A DNA stretch of 64,000 nt from an uncultured Eubacteriales bacterium (lineage in GTDB: Bacteria; Bacillota; Clostridia; Peptostreptococcales; Anaerovoracaceae). The stretch is from NCBI GenBank assembly GCA_902776285.1, contig CACYPK010000011.1:53060-117059 (forward strand), given 5' to 3'. The translations under genes were made by a program, and so were the position numbers. Of this stretch, positions 18,308 to 27,053 are shown one piece after another; positions within the stretch are counted from its first letter, which is position 1, and every line of letters starts with the position of its first letter. The notes under the pieces are model-generated. The model worked only from the letters and a program-made list of their open reading frames with translations. It did not search any database and was not told the DNA's origin.

Positions 18308-18345
18308 AAAGCCACGTTTTAGAATATTTATCTAAGGAAGAAATC

Positions 18346-19230
18346 ATGATTTTTTTGACTAACCTCATCTCGGGCCTCAGCCTGGGAAGCGTATACGCGA
18401 TCATCGCGCTTGGATATACCATGGTCTATGGTATTTCCAAGATGCTTAATTTCGCGCACGGCGATGTTATCATGATCGGCGGATATATGTCGTTCGTAAT
18501 GACGATGTATATGGGGTTGAACGGATGGCTGGCTCTTCTGGTAGCGATGGTCATTTGCACACTGCTCGGTGTCACGATCGAGAGGCTCGCGTACAGACCG
18601 CTCAGAGGAACCGGCTCTTTGGCTGTTCTGATCACAGCCATCGGTGTGTCATATTTTCTTCAGAACATCGCTCTGCTCATCTGGGGAGCAAACCCTAAAA
18701 TGTTCACGAGCCTGTTCAAGGGCATGAAGCCGGTCCACGCGGCGGGCGGACAGCTGACCATCACACCGGAGTCGATCCTCACGATCCTCGCCAACATAGT
18801 GATAATGATCCTGCTGACACTGTTCGTCAGCAAGACAAAGGCCGGCAAGGCAATGAGAGCCGTATCTGAAGACAACGGAGCGGCGCAGCTGATGGGCATC
18901 AACGTGAACCAGTCCATCTCCCTGACGTTCGCCATTGGTTCCGGTCTTGCCGCTGTCGCGGGAGTGCTGATGCTTTCCGCTTATCCGGTACTCATGCCTA
19001 CTACGGGCGCCATGCCGGGCATCAAGGCGTTCACGGCTGCCGTATTCGGCGGCATCGGGTCGATCCCGGGCGCCATGATAGGCGGACTCATTTTGGGTAT
19101 CATTGAGATATTCTCAAGATCATACATCTCGACAGAACTTTCAGACGCCATCGTATTCGCGTGCCTGATCATCGTGCTGCTGGTAAAGCCTACGGGCCTG
19201 CTGGGCAAGAAGATCAGCGAGAAAGTGTAG
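18346..19230 (+). CDS. livH: Branched-chain amino acid ABC transporter permease LivH
   Basis: Inner-membrane permease of 294 residues with about eight hydrophobic segments. The opening NLISGLSLGSVYAIIALGYT and the following MLNFAHGD motif are hallmark LivH features; VFGGIGSIPGAMIGG near 240 is the permease loop that contacts the ATPase. AAGGAAG precedes the ATG. It is followed after 7 bases by livM. Confidence 0.94.
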   Translation: MIFLTNLISGLSLGSVYAIIALGYTMVYGISKMLNFAHGDVIMIGGYMSFVMTMYMGLNGWLALLVAMVICTLLGVTIERLAYRPLRGTGSLAVLITAIGVSYFLQNIALLIWGANPKMFTSLFKGMKPVHAAGGQLTITPESILTILANIVIMILLTLFVSKTKAGKAMRAVSEDNGAAQLMGINVNQSISLTFAIGSGLAAVAGVLMLSAYPVLMPTTGAMPGIKAFTAAVFGGIGSIPGAMIGGLILGIIEIFSRSYISTELSDAIVFACLIIVLLVKPTGLLGKKISEKV

Positions 19231-19237
19231 GTGTGCC

Positions 19238-20377
19238 ATGGCTGAAAGAATTCTCAAGAACATACGCATCGGGGGACTCAAGAATGCCGTTAAGGGCAAT
19301 GACTACCGCAAGGAGGCTACCATATCCTATGCCATCCTCATCGGCGGATACATCCTGCTTCAGGTTCTTTCTGCGGCGGGCATCGTAGGTCACAACCTGC
19401 AGGGTCAGTTCGTGCCGATCTGCGTTTACGTATCACTGGCGGTATCGCTCAACCTCGTAGTAGGCATTTCGGGCGAACTCTCGCTCGGCCACGCGGGATT
19501 CATGGCTGTAGGCGCTTTCAGCGGCATCCTTATGTCGCGTGTACTGCTGCAGAGCATGACATTCGAGCCGCTTATTCTGATCATATCGATGCTTTTCGGC
19601 GCGTTTATGGCATCCATTGCGGGATTCATAATCGGCATCCCTATCCTGGGGCTGCGTGGAGACTATCTGGCGATCGTCACGCTGGCCTTTGGCGAGATCA
19701 TAAGGAATTTCATGAACGTCCTTTACTTCGGTTTCGTTGACGGTAAGCTGAAATTCGCGTTCAATCACACGATCGAAGGCATAGAAGATACTGACCGTAT
19801 CATCACGGGAGCGATCGGCGCGACCGGTACCAAGACTATGGCATCGTTCACGTGGGGACTGTTGCTGTGCCTGTTTACGGTCTTCATCGTCCTCAACCTG
19901 AAGAACTCCAAGCAGGGGCGCGCGATCATGTCCATCAGGGACAACCGTATCGCGGGAGAGTCGATCGGACTTGACGTCAGAAAGTATAAACTGATGGCTT
20001 TCGTCGTAAGCGCGGCGCTCGCCGGCATGGCAGGGTGCCTCTTCGGCCTCAACTACAGCACACTGGTACCGGTCAAGTTCAACTTCAATACGTCCGTACT
20101 GATACTGGTATTTGTGGTACTCGGCGGAGTCGGCAACATCTGGGGCGGAATCATCGCCGCGACGCTGCTGACCATACTGCCTGAGACATTCAGACAGTTT
20201 GCTGACTACAGGATGCTGACATATGCGATCGTGCTGATCCTTGTCATGATCTGTACTTATAACCCGGCGATAAAGTCGAGGATCACCGCGCTGTGGAACA
20301 AGGTCAAGCCTAAGAAAAAGGACAATGGCCCCGGCGGTAAACCGAGGAAGAAAAAAGCGGGAAAGGAGGCGGCGTAA
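19238..20377 (+). CDS. livM: Branched-chain amino acid ABC transporter permease LivM
   Basis: Second permease subunit, 379 residues. Typical LivM blocks are LAVSLNLVVGISGELSLGHA, FMAVGAF, ITLAFGEIIRN (here VTLAFGEIIRN) and VVLGGVGNIWGG. The N-terminus has about 30 cytoplasmic residues before the first helix and the C-terminus ends in a Lys-rich tail of about 25 residues (KPKKKDN, RKKKAG). The stop is directly followed by the livG ATG. Confidence 0.94.
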   Translation: MAERILKNIRIGGLKNAVKGNDYRKEATISYAILIGGYILLQVLSAAGIVGHNLQGQFVPICVYVSLAVSLNLVVGISGELSLGHAGFMAVGAFSGILMSRVLLQSMTFEPLILIISMLFGAFMASIAGFIIGIPILGLRGDYLAIVTLAFGEIIRNFMNVLYFGFVDGKLKFAFNHTIEGIEDTDRIITGAIGATGTKTMASFTWGLLLCLFTVFIVLNLKNSKQGRAIMSIRDNRIAGESIGLDVRKYKLMAFVVSAALAGMAGCLFGLNYSTLVPVKFNFNTSVLILVFVVLGGVGNIWGGIIAATLLTILPETFRQFADYRMLTYAIVLILVMICTYNPAIKSRITALWNKVKPKKKDNGPGGKPRKKKAGKEAA

Positions 20378-21445
20378 ATGGCGGACTATAAAAAAGAAAA
20401 AGGCGACGCTCTGTATGAAATCTCCGATCCCGGACACGCTTACGAAAACAGACAGGAAATCTACTACAATGACAACGTAGGCGGACGCGCCGTATTTGTC
20501 GATTCAAAGGAACAGTACGGATCGGATGAGCCTTACGATGATTCTGTATACATCCCTGAAAAAGACAGAGACAAAGCTCCTATCCTCGAGGTAAAAGGAC
20601 TCGGCATCGACTTCGGCGGACTGACCGCTGTAGACAACTTCAACCTTGCGCTCGGACGTACGGAGATTGGCGGACTGATCGGGCCTAACGGCGCAGGTAA
20701 GACCACTATCTTCAACATGCTCACAAAGGTGTACGAGCCGACGAGAGGAGAGATCTTCTTCGACGGCAAGAGCACCAAGGGAATGAACACGGTCGACATC
20801 AATAAGGCTGGAATGGCAAGGACATTCCAGAACATTAGGCTCTTTGACAAGCTCACCGTAGAGGAGAACATCAAGGTGGCTCTCCATCACACGACCAATT
20901 ACGGGCTTATCGATGGCATGCTGCATACTCCTAAGTACAGGCACGAGGAGTTCCGCATCCGCAAGGAAGCGATGAAATACCTCAAGATTTTCGGCATGAC
21001 CAAGACTGCCGATTACAGAGCGGGCTCGCTTCCGTACGGAGCTCAGAGAAGGCTCGAGATCATGAGAGCCCTGGCGACTAAGCCTAAACTGCTTCTGCTC
21101 GATGAGCCTGCAGCCGGCATGAATCCGTCCGAAACGTCCGAACTGATGGAGACCATCAAGGAGATCCGCGATAGGTTCCAAATAGGAGTGTTCCTTATCG
21201 AACACGACATGAGCCTGGTCATGGGCATCTGCGAGGGAATCGTGGTTCTCAACTACGGACGTACCATCGCCAAGGGGTCCGCGAAGGATATCCAGAGCAA
21301 CCCTAAGGTCATTGAGGCCTATCTCGGCAAGAGCCGCGGAAAGATGGAAGAGGAAGAGAAGAACGAAGATATCGAGGAAGCTCTCAGCAAGGGCAAGCTC
21401 GAATCCGCTCCTTCCGGAAAACCGGACAGGAAGGAGGACGAGTGA
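20378..21445 (+). CDS. livG: Branched-chain amino acid ABC transporter ATPase LivG, with long N- and C-terminal extensions
   Basis: ATPase subunit of the importer. The ABC domain starts near residue 67 and contains the Walker A GPNGAGKT (about 103), the LivG signature [11 protein letters not shown] and the Walker [13 protein letters not shown]. At 355 residues it is about 100 longer than usual LivG. The extra parts are an acidic, Tyr-rich N-terminal stretch of ~65 residues ([19 protein letters not shown]) and a ~40-residue charged C-terminal tail. The tail overlaps livF by 4 bases. The extensions' role is unknown. Confidence 0.92.
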   Translation: MADYKKEKGDALYEISDPGHAYENRQEIYYNDNVGGRAVFVDSKEQYGSDEPYDDSVYIPEKDRDKAPILEVKGLGIDFGGLTAVDNFNLALGRTEIGGLIGPNGAGKTTIFNMLTKVYEPTRGEIFFDGKSTKGMNTVDINKAGMARTFQNIRLFDKLTVEENIKVALHHTTNYGLIDGMLHTPKYRHEEFRIRKEAMKYLKIFGMTKTADYRAGSLPYGAQRRLEIMRALATKPKLLLLDEPAAGMNPSETSELMETIKEIRDRFQIGVFLIEHDMSLVMGICEGIVVLNYGRTIAKGSAKDIQSNPKVIEAYLGKSRGKMEEEEKNEDIEEALSKGKLESAPSGKPDRKEDE

Positions 21446-22155
21446 TGGGCACAGTACTTACAGTAAAGAACATCAATGTCTATTACGGCGCGATCCATGC
21501 CATCAAGGGAATATCTCTTGACGTAAACAGGGGCGAGATCGTTACGCTGATAGGCGCTAACGGCGCCGGCAAGTCGACGACGCTTCATACCATATCCGGG
21601 CTTCTGCGCAGCAAGACGGGTGATATCGAATTTCTTGAGAGTTCCATATCACATGTGCCGGCGCACAAGATCGTAGCTATGGGCATATCGCACGTTCCTG
21701 AGGGAAGACGTATCTTCCAGGGACTCACGGTAGAAGAGAACCTGCAGATGGGCGCTTTCGTCACAAAGAAGGACCGCATCGCGCACAACCTGGAATACGT
21801 ATATGAGCAGTTCCCTAGGCTCAAGGAGAGGACCTCGCAGATCGCGGGCACACTTTCCGGCGGCGAGCAGCAGATGCTGGCCATGGGCAGGGCGCTCATG
21901 TCAGACCCTGAGCTGCTGATGCTTGACGAGCCGTCGATGGGACTCGCGCCTATACTGGTAGATCAGATCTTTGATATCATCAAGAACCTCAACAAGGCAG
22001 GCACGACCATCCTTCTGGTAGAGCAGAACGCTCAGATGGCTCTCTCGGTAGCCGACAGGGCGTACGTTATAGAGACGGGCCGCATAACCCTTTCTGGCAC
22101 GGGCAAGGAACTCGCGCAGTCCGAAGAGGTCAAGAAGGCGTATCTGGGCGGCTAA
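21442..22155 (+). CDS. livF: Branched-chain amino acid ABC transporter ATPase LivF
   Basis: Second ATPase, 237 residues, the standard LivF length. Walker A is GANGAGKST, the signature is LSGGEQQMLAMGRAL and Walker B LLMLDEPSMGLAP. The phrase HVPEGRRIFQGLTVEENL is diagnostic of LivF. ATGATGGGC begins inside the end of livG; either ATG may be used, with AGGAGG upstream. The operon ends after it at a long hairpin. Confidence 0.95.
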   Translation: MMGTVLTVKNINVYYGAIHAIKGISLDVNRGEIVTLIGANGAGKSTTLHTISGLLRSKTGDIEFLESSISHVPAHKIVAMGISHVPEGRRIFQGLTVEENLQMGAFVTKKDRIAHNLEYVYEQFPRLKERTSQIAGTLSGGEQQMLAMGRALMSDPELLMLDEPSMGLAPILVDQIFDIIKNLNKAGTTILLVEQNAQMALSVADRAYVIETGRITLSGTGKELAQSEEVKKAYLGG

Positions 22156-22179
22156 AAAGTACCAAATCTTCATAAAATC

Positions 22180-22228
22180 AACGCAGTGAGCCTGTCACTC
22201 TGTGATAGAATCACTGCGTTATTTGTAT
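22180..22228 (+). terminator. Terminator hairpin of the liv operon
   Basis: Perfect 10-bp stem AACGCAGTGA / TCACTGCGTT with a 21-base loop and ATTTGT after it. The next gene's ribosome site starts within 12 bases, so some read-through to it is possible. Confidence 0.7.
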
Positions 22229-22249
22229 AAAAAGGAGAGGGACAACTAC

Positions 22250-22846
22250 ATGAAGAAAACTCTTGCGATATTACTGATGCTGATGATGTTTGTATCCACG
22301 GCCTTTCTTTCCGCGTGCGGAAGCAAGTCTGAAGTGCCGGAAGACTCGGGAGAGCCGGCGGCCGGCGAGCCTGCAGACACAGACGCTGACACAGACACGG
22401 TAAAAGTCGTGGACGCTCTTGATGAGATCGACACCGAAGACATGCTGGATCTGCCGCTCCAGATAGAGTCGATAACGCTGTTTGAGGACGGAACGCTCAG
22501 GATAGTTCCTACCGGAGATCTTCTGAAGAACGCTGAGACCAACAACGAGATCACTGACGACGCGGCGTATCCGTTTGGGGACAGCGGCAAGGTGCAGAAG
22601 TTCTATCTCGTCAGGTACGGCAACGGCGGTTACAGGACCATCATCTGTATTATGGATGACGGGACGCTTTCCGCACTCAGCGCAAAAGAGCTTATAGAGG
22701 ATCACATCTTCATAGTCATGGACAACGTCACCGGTAGGGATACCTATGTCGACGTAAAGCAGACGGAGAATGAGGATGCTTTCGGAGTCGTTGGCGTGAC
22801 TGAGGATGGCGAAGAGATAGAACTCGATTTCAGCCTAGATTTCTGA
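22250..22846 (+). CDS. Putative lipoprotein, unknown function
   Basis: 198 residues. The N-terminus is a lipoprotein signal ending LSAC (Cys23), followed by a low-complexity Glu/Asp/Pro/Ala linker (EDSGEPAAGEPADTDADTDT). The rest, about 60-198, is a soluble acidic domain rich in beta-type residues with no recognised motif. ATG 22250 is preferred over an in-frame upstream start because AAAGGAGAGG precedes it and the signal peptide starts there. It sits between the liv terminator and the XpaC gene. Confidence 0.7.
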   Translation: MKKTLAILLMLMMFVSTAFLSACGSKSEVPEDSGEPAAGEPADTDADTDTVKVVDALDEIDTEDMLDLPLQIESITLFEDGTLRIVPTGDLLKNAETNNEITDDAAYPFGDSGKVQKFYLVRYGNGGYRTIICIMDDGTLSALSAKELIEDHIFIVMDNVTGRDTYVDVKQTENEDAFGVVGVTEDGEEIELDFSLDF

Positions 22847-22922
22847 CAAAATCACCTATGGCTTGTGATATACTATATACGGGTTATTTTGGACTGTGCT
22901 GACCTGCACGAAAGGAAATGAA

Positions 22923-24527
22923 ATGGCAGTACAAACATTGGATGAACGCAGAATGATAACAGACTGGTTCGAAAGCGACTTCAAGGAAGCCGCCAAGGCC
23001 ACTACAAAGACATCAAGACTCGATGACGGCAAGCTGAGCTACAGCTTTTCGGTCGTCAACGAGTCCGGTTTTGATTTTGACAAATTCGCTTTCAAGATCA
23101 AGGTTATAGACAAAACAAACAATAAAGAGATAGGCACCGCGAGGATCAACGCGGGCAAGTGGGCGAGCGGAGAGAAAAAGAACTTCAAGTCACGCCTCAG
23201 CATCCCGGCCGACGCGAGGAGCCTGTCTTTCGTCATGTATTCGAATTCGCTTGAATATGAAGCCAGACCTGCAGGTTCCGTTGTATCCGGCTCCACGGAT
23301 TTCGGCAATGTCCTTCAGGACATGGGCGAGGCTCTGACTGGCGCTGATGGAAGCGGCGGCGTGTTCGGCGAACTCTTCGGAACGGGCGGCATGCCTCAGG
23401 GCACCACCGTAACAAAGACAACAACTACAAAGACAGTCAACGGAAGGACCACAAAAACCACCACGACGACTACGACCCGTCCGGCAAGCCAGTCGAGACC
23501 GACTCAGAGGTCCGGCGGACAGACCGGGCGTCCGGCGGGGCAGGGCGCAAGGCCGGCAAATCAGGGCGGAACATTCACGGAGCGCCGTACAGAGAAGAAG
23601 CTCAATAAGAAGAGGCTCGGCAAGTCCGGCTGGACTGTGGCTTCACTGGTCACGGGAGCGATGTTCCTGATGGCGTCCGCGGGATCGACTGGAGATCCCG
23701 AATCCAGGCTCGTGTTCGGAGCGCTGGGTGTGATCCTTATGGTAGCCGCCGGTGTCCTCAAACTGGTGCTCAACACCAAGGCCAAGAGGATAAGGACATA
23801 CGAGGCAAAGATCAACAAGAAGGGCAATACTTCGATAGACGAACTCGCTGCGTATGTCGGAAAGCCGTTCAGCAAGGTCGCGGATGACCTTCAGGCGATG
23901 ATAGCTGACGGATTCTTCCCTGAAGCGTACGTGGATATCAATAACAGGCTTCTCGTAATGACACGCAACGGCGAGCCTATCGAGTCGGTAGAAAGATCTG
24001 CCGCCGAGAATAAAAAGGCGAGACGCAAGGCCGGACGTGAAAACATGGCTCCTGAGTCGCTCGACGATCTCATCACCATGACAGACGACGCTCAGATCAA
24101 GAGCAAACTCAAGGCCCTCAGGACGATCACAAAGAAGATCGACGCCAGAGTCGAAGAAGTACCGGATCTCGAAAAGCAGGTCAAGGACTTCAGAGAGAAA
24201 TACTATCCTGAGGTCGTGCGTCTGACAGACGCTTACAATGAGAAGATCGCGGACATGGGCAATCTCGACGCTGAAAAGCCAAAGGAAGAGGTCACTACGG
24301 ACGCTTCCGGCGCGCCTGTGCTCAACACCAACCCTAACTATCTGCAGGAGCAGGCGGCTGAGATCAAGACTCAGCTTATCAGCCTCATCGACTCGGTCAC
24401 CGAGGCTTCCGAGAACCTGCTCGAAAGACTCCATGAAGACGACATCATGGATATCACAACAGATATACAAAGACTGCAGACTACACTTGCCAGCAAGGGT
24501 CTGCTGGATTCGGATTTCGATATCTAA
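22923..24527 (+). CDS. XpaC-family protein with an extra N-terminal domain
   Basis: 534 residues. The C-terminal half (about 270-534) fits the XpaC family (named for 5-bromo-4-chloroindolyl phosphate hydrolysis), which is regularly encoded next to TelA, as here. Before it lie a ~110-residue beta-rich N-terminal domain, a Thr-rich low-complexity stretch (about 160-185, TKTTTTKTVNGRTTKTTTTT), a Gln/Gly/Pro/Arg-rich linker and two hydrophobic helices (about 238-283). The C-terminus is helical and charged. ATG 22923 is used; GAAAGG lies upstream. Its true function is not known. Confidence 0.7.
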   Translation: MAVQTLDERRMITDWFESDFKEAAKATTKTSRLDDGKLSYSFSVVNESGFDFDKFAFKIKVIDKTNNKEIGTARINAGKWASGEKKNFKSRLSIPADARSLSFVMYSNSLEYEARPAGSVVSGSTDFGNVLQDMGEALTGADGSGGVFGELFGTGGMPQGTTVTKTTTTKTVNGRTTKTTTTTTTRPASQSRPTQRSGGQTGRPAGQGARPANQGGTFTERRTEKKLNKKRLGKSGWTVASLVTGAMFLMASAGSTGDPESRLVFGALGVILMVAAGVLKLVLNTKAKRIRTYEAKINKKGNTSIDELAAYVGKPFSKVADDLQAMIADGFFPEAYVDINNRLLVMTRNGEPIESVERSAAENKKARRKAGRENMAPESLDDLITMTDDAQIKSKLKALRTITKKIDARVEEVPDLEKQVKDFREKYYPEVVRLTDAYNEKIADMGNLDAEKPKEEVTTDASGAPVLNTNPNYLQEQAAEIKTQLISLIDSVTEASENLLERLHEDDIMDITTDIQRLQTTLASKGLLDSDFDI

Positions 24528-24551
24528 TTAAGGAATTATAAGGAGGACAAG

Positions 24552-25799
24552 ATGGCAGAATTTGAACTTACCCCTGAAGCTGTAGTTGACGCAGCAGAAA
24601 CACAGGCGGCAGTACTCGAGGCTGAGGTTCAGGATGTGGCAGCGCAGGCTGCCGCGATCGACGTGGCTCCGGCTATCGATTTTGCGCCTGAATTCGCGCC
24701 TGTAGAGGAAAAGAAAGAGGATCCGCTCGCTAAGTTCACACCTGATGAACAGAGACAGATCAGAGCGGTTGCCGAGAAGATCGACATCAAGGACAGCAAC
24801 GCGGTGCTCAGCTACGGCGCGACAGCACAGCGCAAGGTTTCCGATTTCGCTGACGGCGCGCTCGAAAGCGTAAGAGCAAAGGACATGGGAGAGACAGGTC
24901 AGGTCCTGACATCCCTGCTCGTAGAGCTCAAGAATAACGGCGAGGAGAAGAAGAGCTTCCTCGGAAAGCTGTTCGGCAGCGCTGAGAAGAACTTTGAGAG
25001 ACTCAAAACTCAGTACAGCACTACAGAAGCCAACATCGACAGACTCGTCAAGCTCCTTGAGGGCCATGAAGAGCAGCTGCTGAAGGACATCGCTCAGCTC
25101 GACAAGCTCTATGACAAGAACAAGCTCTACTTCAAGGAAGTGTCGATGTACATCGAAGCCGGCAAGCTGGCTCTCGAAAAGGCAAAGACAGTCACGCTCC
25201 CTGAACTCGAGGCAAAGGCAAAAGAGACCGGCGCTGTAGAGGATACACAGGCGGCTCAGGACTACGCAGACATGATCACCAGATTCGAGAAGAAGATCTA
25301 CGATCTCGAACTCTCCAGAACAGTATGCCTGCAGTCGGCTCCGGAGATCAGAATGGTTCAGAACTCCGACACCATCATGTCCGAAAAGATCCGCTCCACC
25401 ATCGTCAATGTCATTCCTATGTGGAAGACACAGATGGTACTGGCGCTCAACAATTACCATACACAGAAGGCTATCGAGGCTCAGCACGCAGTCACAGAGG
25501 CTACAAATGAGATGCTCAAGAAGAACGCTGAAGCTCTCCACCAGAGCACGGTCGAGACAGCTAAGGCCAGCGAGAGAGGCATCGTAGACATTGAGACACT
25601 GCAGCACACCAATGAGCAGCTGATATCCGCTCTTGATGAGATCAAGCAGATCCAGGAGGACGGCAGGGTCGCAAGAGCCGAAGCCGAGAAGGAACTCGCA
25701 AGGATCGAGCAGGAGCTCAAGGACAAGATGCTCGGCATCGCCGCGAACGCGAAGTGGACCGGCGAGGACATCGCAGCACTGAAGAGCAACGAACAGTAA
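24552..25799 (+). CDS. telA: TelA/KlaA-family (toxic anion resistance) protein
   Basis: 415 residues, almost all helical. Diagnostic stretches are FGSAEKNFERLKTQYSTTEA, the LDKLYDKNKLYFKEVSMYIEAG region and MWKTQMVLALNNYHTQKAIE, all typical of TelA/YceH. The family was named for tellurite resistance, but most members have general envelope-stress or unknown roles. The first ~55 residues are an Ala/Glu-rich acidic region. An AGGAGG site precedes the ATG. It forms a pair with the XpaC gene 24 bases upstream, as in Bacillus. Confidence 0.9.
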   Translation: MAEFELTPEAVVDAAETQAAVLEAEVQDVAAQAAAIDVAPAIDFAPEFAPVEEKKEDPLAKFTPDEQRQIRAVAEKIDIKDSNAVLSYGATAQRKVSDFADGALESVRAKDMGETGQVLTSLLVELKNNGEEKKSFLGKLFGSAEKNFERLKTQYSTTEANIDRLVKLLEGHEEQLLKDIAQLDKLYDKNKLYFKEVSMYIEAGKLALEKAKTVTLPELEAKAKETGAVEDTQAAQDYADMITRFEKKIYDLELSRTVCLQSAPEIRMVQNSDTIMSEKIRSTIVNVIPMWKTQMVLALNNYHTQKAIEAQHAVTEATNEMLKKNAEALHQSTVETAKASERGIVDIETLQHTNEQLISALDEIKQIQEDGRVARAEAEKELARIEQELKDKMLGIAANAKWTGEDIAALKSNEQ

Positions 25800-25802
25800 G
25801 TG

Positions 25803-26882
25803 ATGGCAAAGGACAGCCACAAGGAAACGAATACAAAAGACAAGAGCCGGAGGAGTCCGGCTCTTGCTCTATTGCTCGTGCTGCTGATCGCGGCGGCGTT
25901 CTTTATGCTGTCAGATGTATCATTCATTAAGAGCGCCAGAGACGCCGTCATGCAAAAATTCGGCTATGAATCCGTAGATACTGAAACGGAAGAGCCGGAT
26001 AACGGAGGCGGAACGATAGAGACGCCCGGTAAGGGCGGCAGCGATGACGGAGTTATCGGCGGACTGGATGCCGGCGCGCTTCCGGAGTACAACGGCCAGC
26101 ATTACATAAAGGTCAACGGCAATGTTCCGGAGTTTCCCGACGAAGTCTATGAGCGGGCAGGGCTGATAAAGGATGGCGACAGCTGGAAGACGAACGGCAA
26201 CCTGATGGGAACAGTGGATTCAAACAAGCTGACTCCTTATGAGTATTACGGCAGCCTTGACAGCCTCGGAAGATGCACCGGCGCTTACGGGTGCCTCGGA
26301 GAGGAAACGATGCCCGAGGAGGGAGTGGAACGCGGAGATATATCGTCCGTCCATCCATCGGGCTGGGCAAAGGCTCAGAACTGGGAGCGCTGCCATCTGA
26401 TCGCGTGGGCGCTTTCGGCTGAAAACGCCAATCCGTCCAACCTGATCACAGGCACGCACTACCTCAACTATGACGGCATGCGTCCGCTCGAAGAGGAAGT
26501 AGAGCATTATATCTGGGAAACCGGCAACCATGTTCTGTACATGGCTGTTCCTTGGTTCAGCGGCGATGAGCTCGTAGCCAGGGGAGTCCAGATGACGGCT
26601 TGGTCCATAGAAGACAAGGGCGAAGGGATATCCTTCAATGTGTATTGCTTCAATGTGACGCCAAACGCCGAGATCGACTACAAAACGGGCATCGTCACGA
26701 CGGAGGAACAGGCTTCTCAGGAGGCGAGACTCTATGTGGTAAACAAGCGCTCAAGGGTCTTCCATTACCCGACCTGTGAGGGCGCGCAGAGCATATCTCC
26801 GCACAACCGCGAAGAGGTAACGGCGACCCGTGTAGAGCTCACTTCGCAGGGATACACTCCATGTGGTGCCTGCGAACCATAA
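25803..26882 (+). CDS. Membrane-anchored DNA/RNA non-specific endonuclease
   Basis: 359 residues. A basic N-terminus and one hydrophobic helix (about 18-37) anchor or export it, followed by an acidic Gly-rich linker. The nuclease core (about 90-290) has WERCHLIAWALS with the likely catalytic His at about 197, and the NPSNLITGTHYLN motif; the more usual DRGH is replaced by ERCH. The C-terminal ~50 residues (HYPTCEGAQSI ... GYTPCGACEP) form a small Cys/His metal-binding module seen at the end of many Firmicute exported nucleases. ATG 25803 is used; no good ribosome site is seen and it starts 3 bases after telA, so coupling is likely. Confidence 0.85.
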   Translation: MAKDSHKETNTKDKSRRSPALALLLVLLIAAAFFMLSDVSFIKSARDAVMQKFGYESVDTETEEPDNGGGTIETPGKGGSDDGVIGGLDAGALPEYNGQHYIKVNGNVPEFPDEVYERAGLIKDGDSWKTNGNLMGTVDSNKLTPYEYYGSLDSLGRCTGAYGCLGEETMPEEGVERGDISSVHPSGWAKAQNWERCHLIAWALSAENANPSNLITGTHYLNYDGMRPLEEEVEHYIWETGNHVLYMAVPWFSGDELVARGVQMTAWSIEDKGEGISFNVYCFNVTPNAEIDYKTGIVTTEEQASQEARLYVVNKRSRVFHYPTCEGAQSISPHNREEVTATRVELTSQGYTPCGACEP

Positions 26883-26912
26883 GGCGATTGGATCGATTGT
26901 TTTAACTTGTTT

Positions 26913-26938
26913 TTAAGCACCCGAAAGGGTGCTTTTAG
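26913..26938 (+). terminator. Intrinsic terminator after the nuclease
   Basis: Stem AAGCACCC / GGGTGCTT with a GAAA tetraloop and a following TT. A classic stable hairpin. Confidence 0.85.
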
Positions 26939-26939
26939 A

Positions 26940-26969
26940 TTGACCGTATAGGCGTTCAGTTGATAAAAT
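26940..26969 (+). promoter_or_regulatory. Promoter candidate of the raffinose/sucrose locus
   Basis: TTGACC at 26940-26945 and TAAAAT at 26964-26969 with an 18-base spacer, directly after the terminator and about 85 bases before the first transport gene. Confidence 0.6.
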
Positions 26970-27053
26970 TAAAAATATTCTTTATTGGGATGCTTTATAT
27001 GTTATTGATGGTATTTAGAAGTTATTGGAGAGCAATATAGGAGGTAAAAACTT

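Noticed and set aside
24528..25820. Minus-strand frame of ~430 codons opposite telA.
   Set aside because: Cys/Leu-rich shadow with no ribosome site; the plus-strand TelA is well supported.
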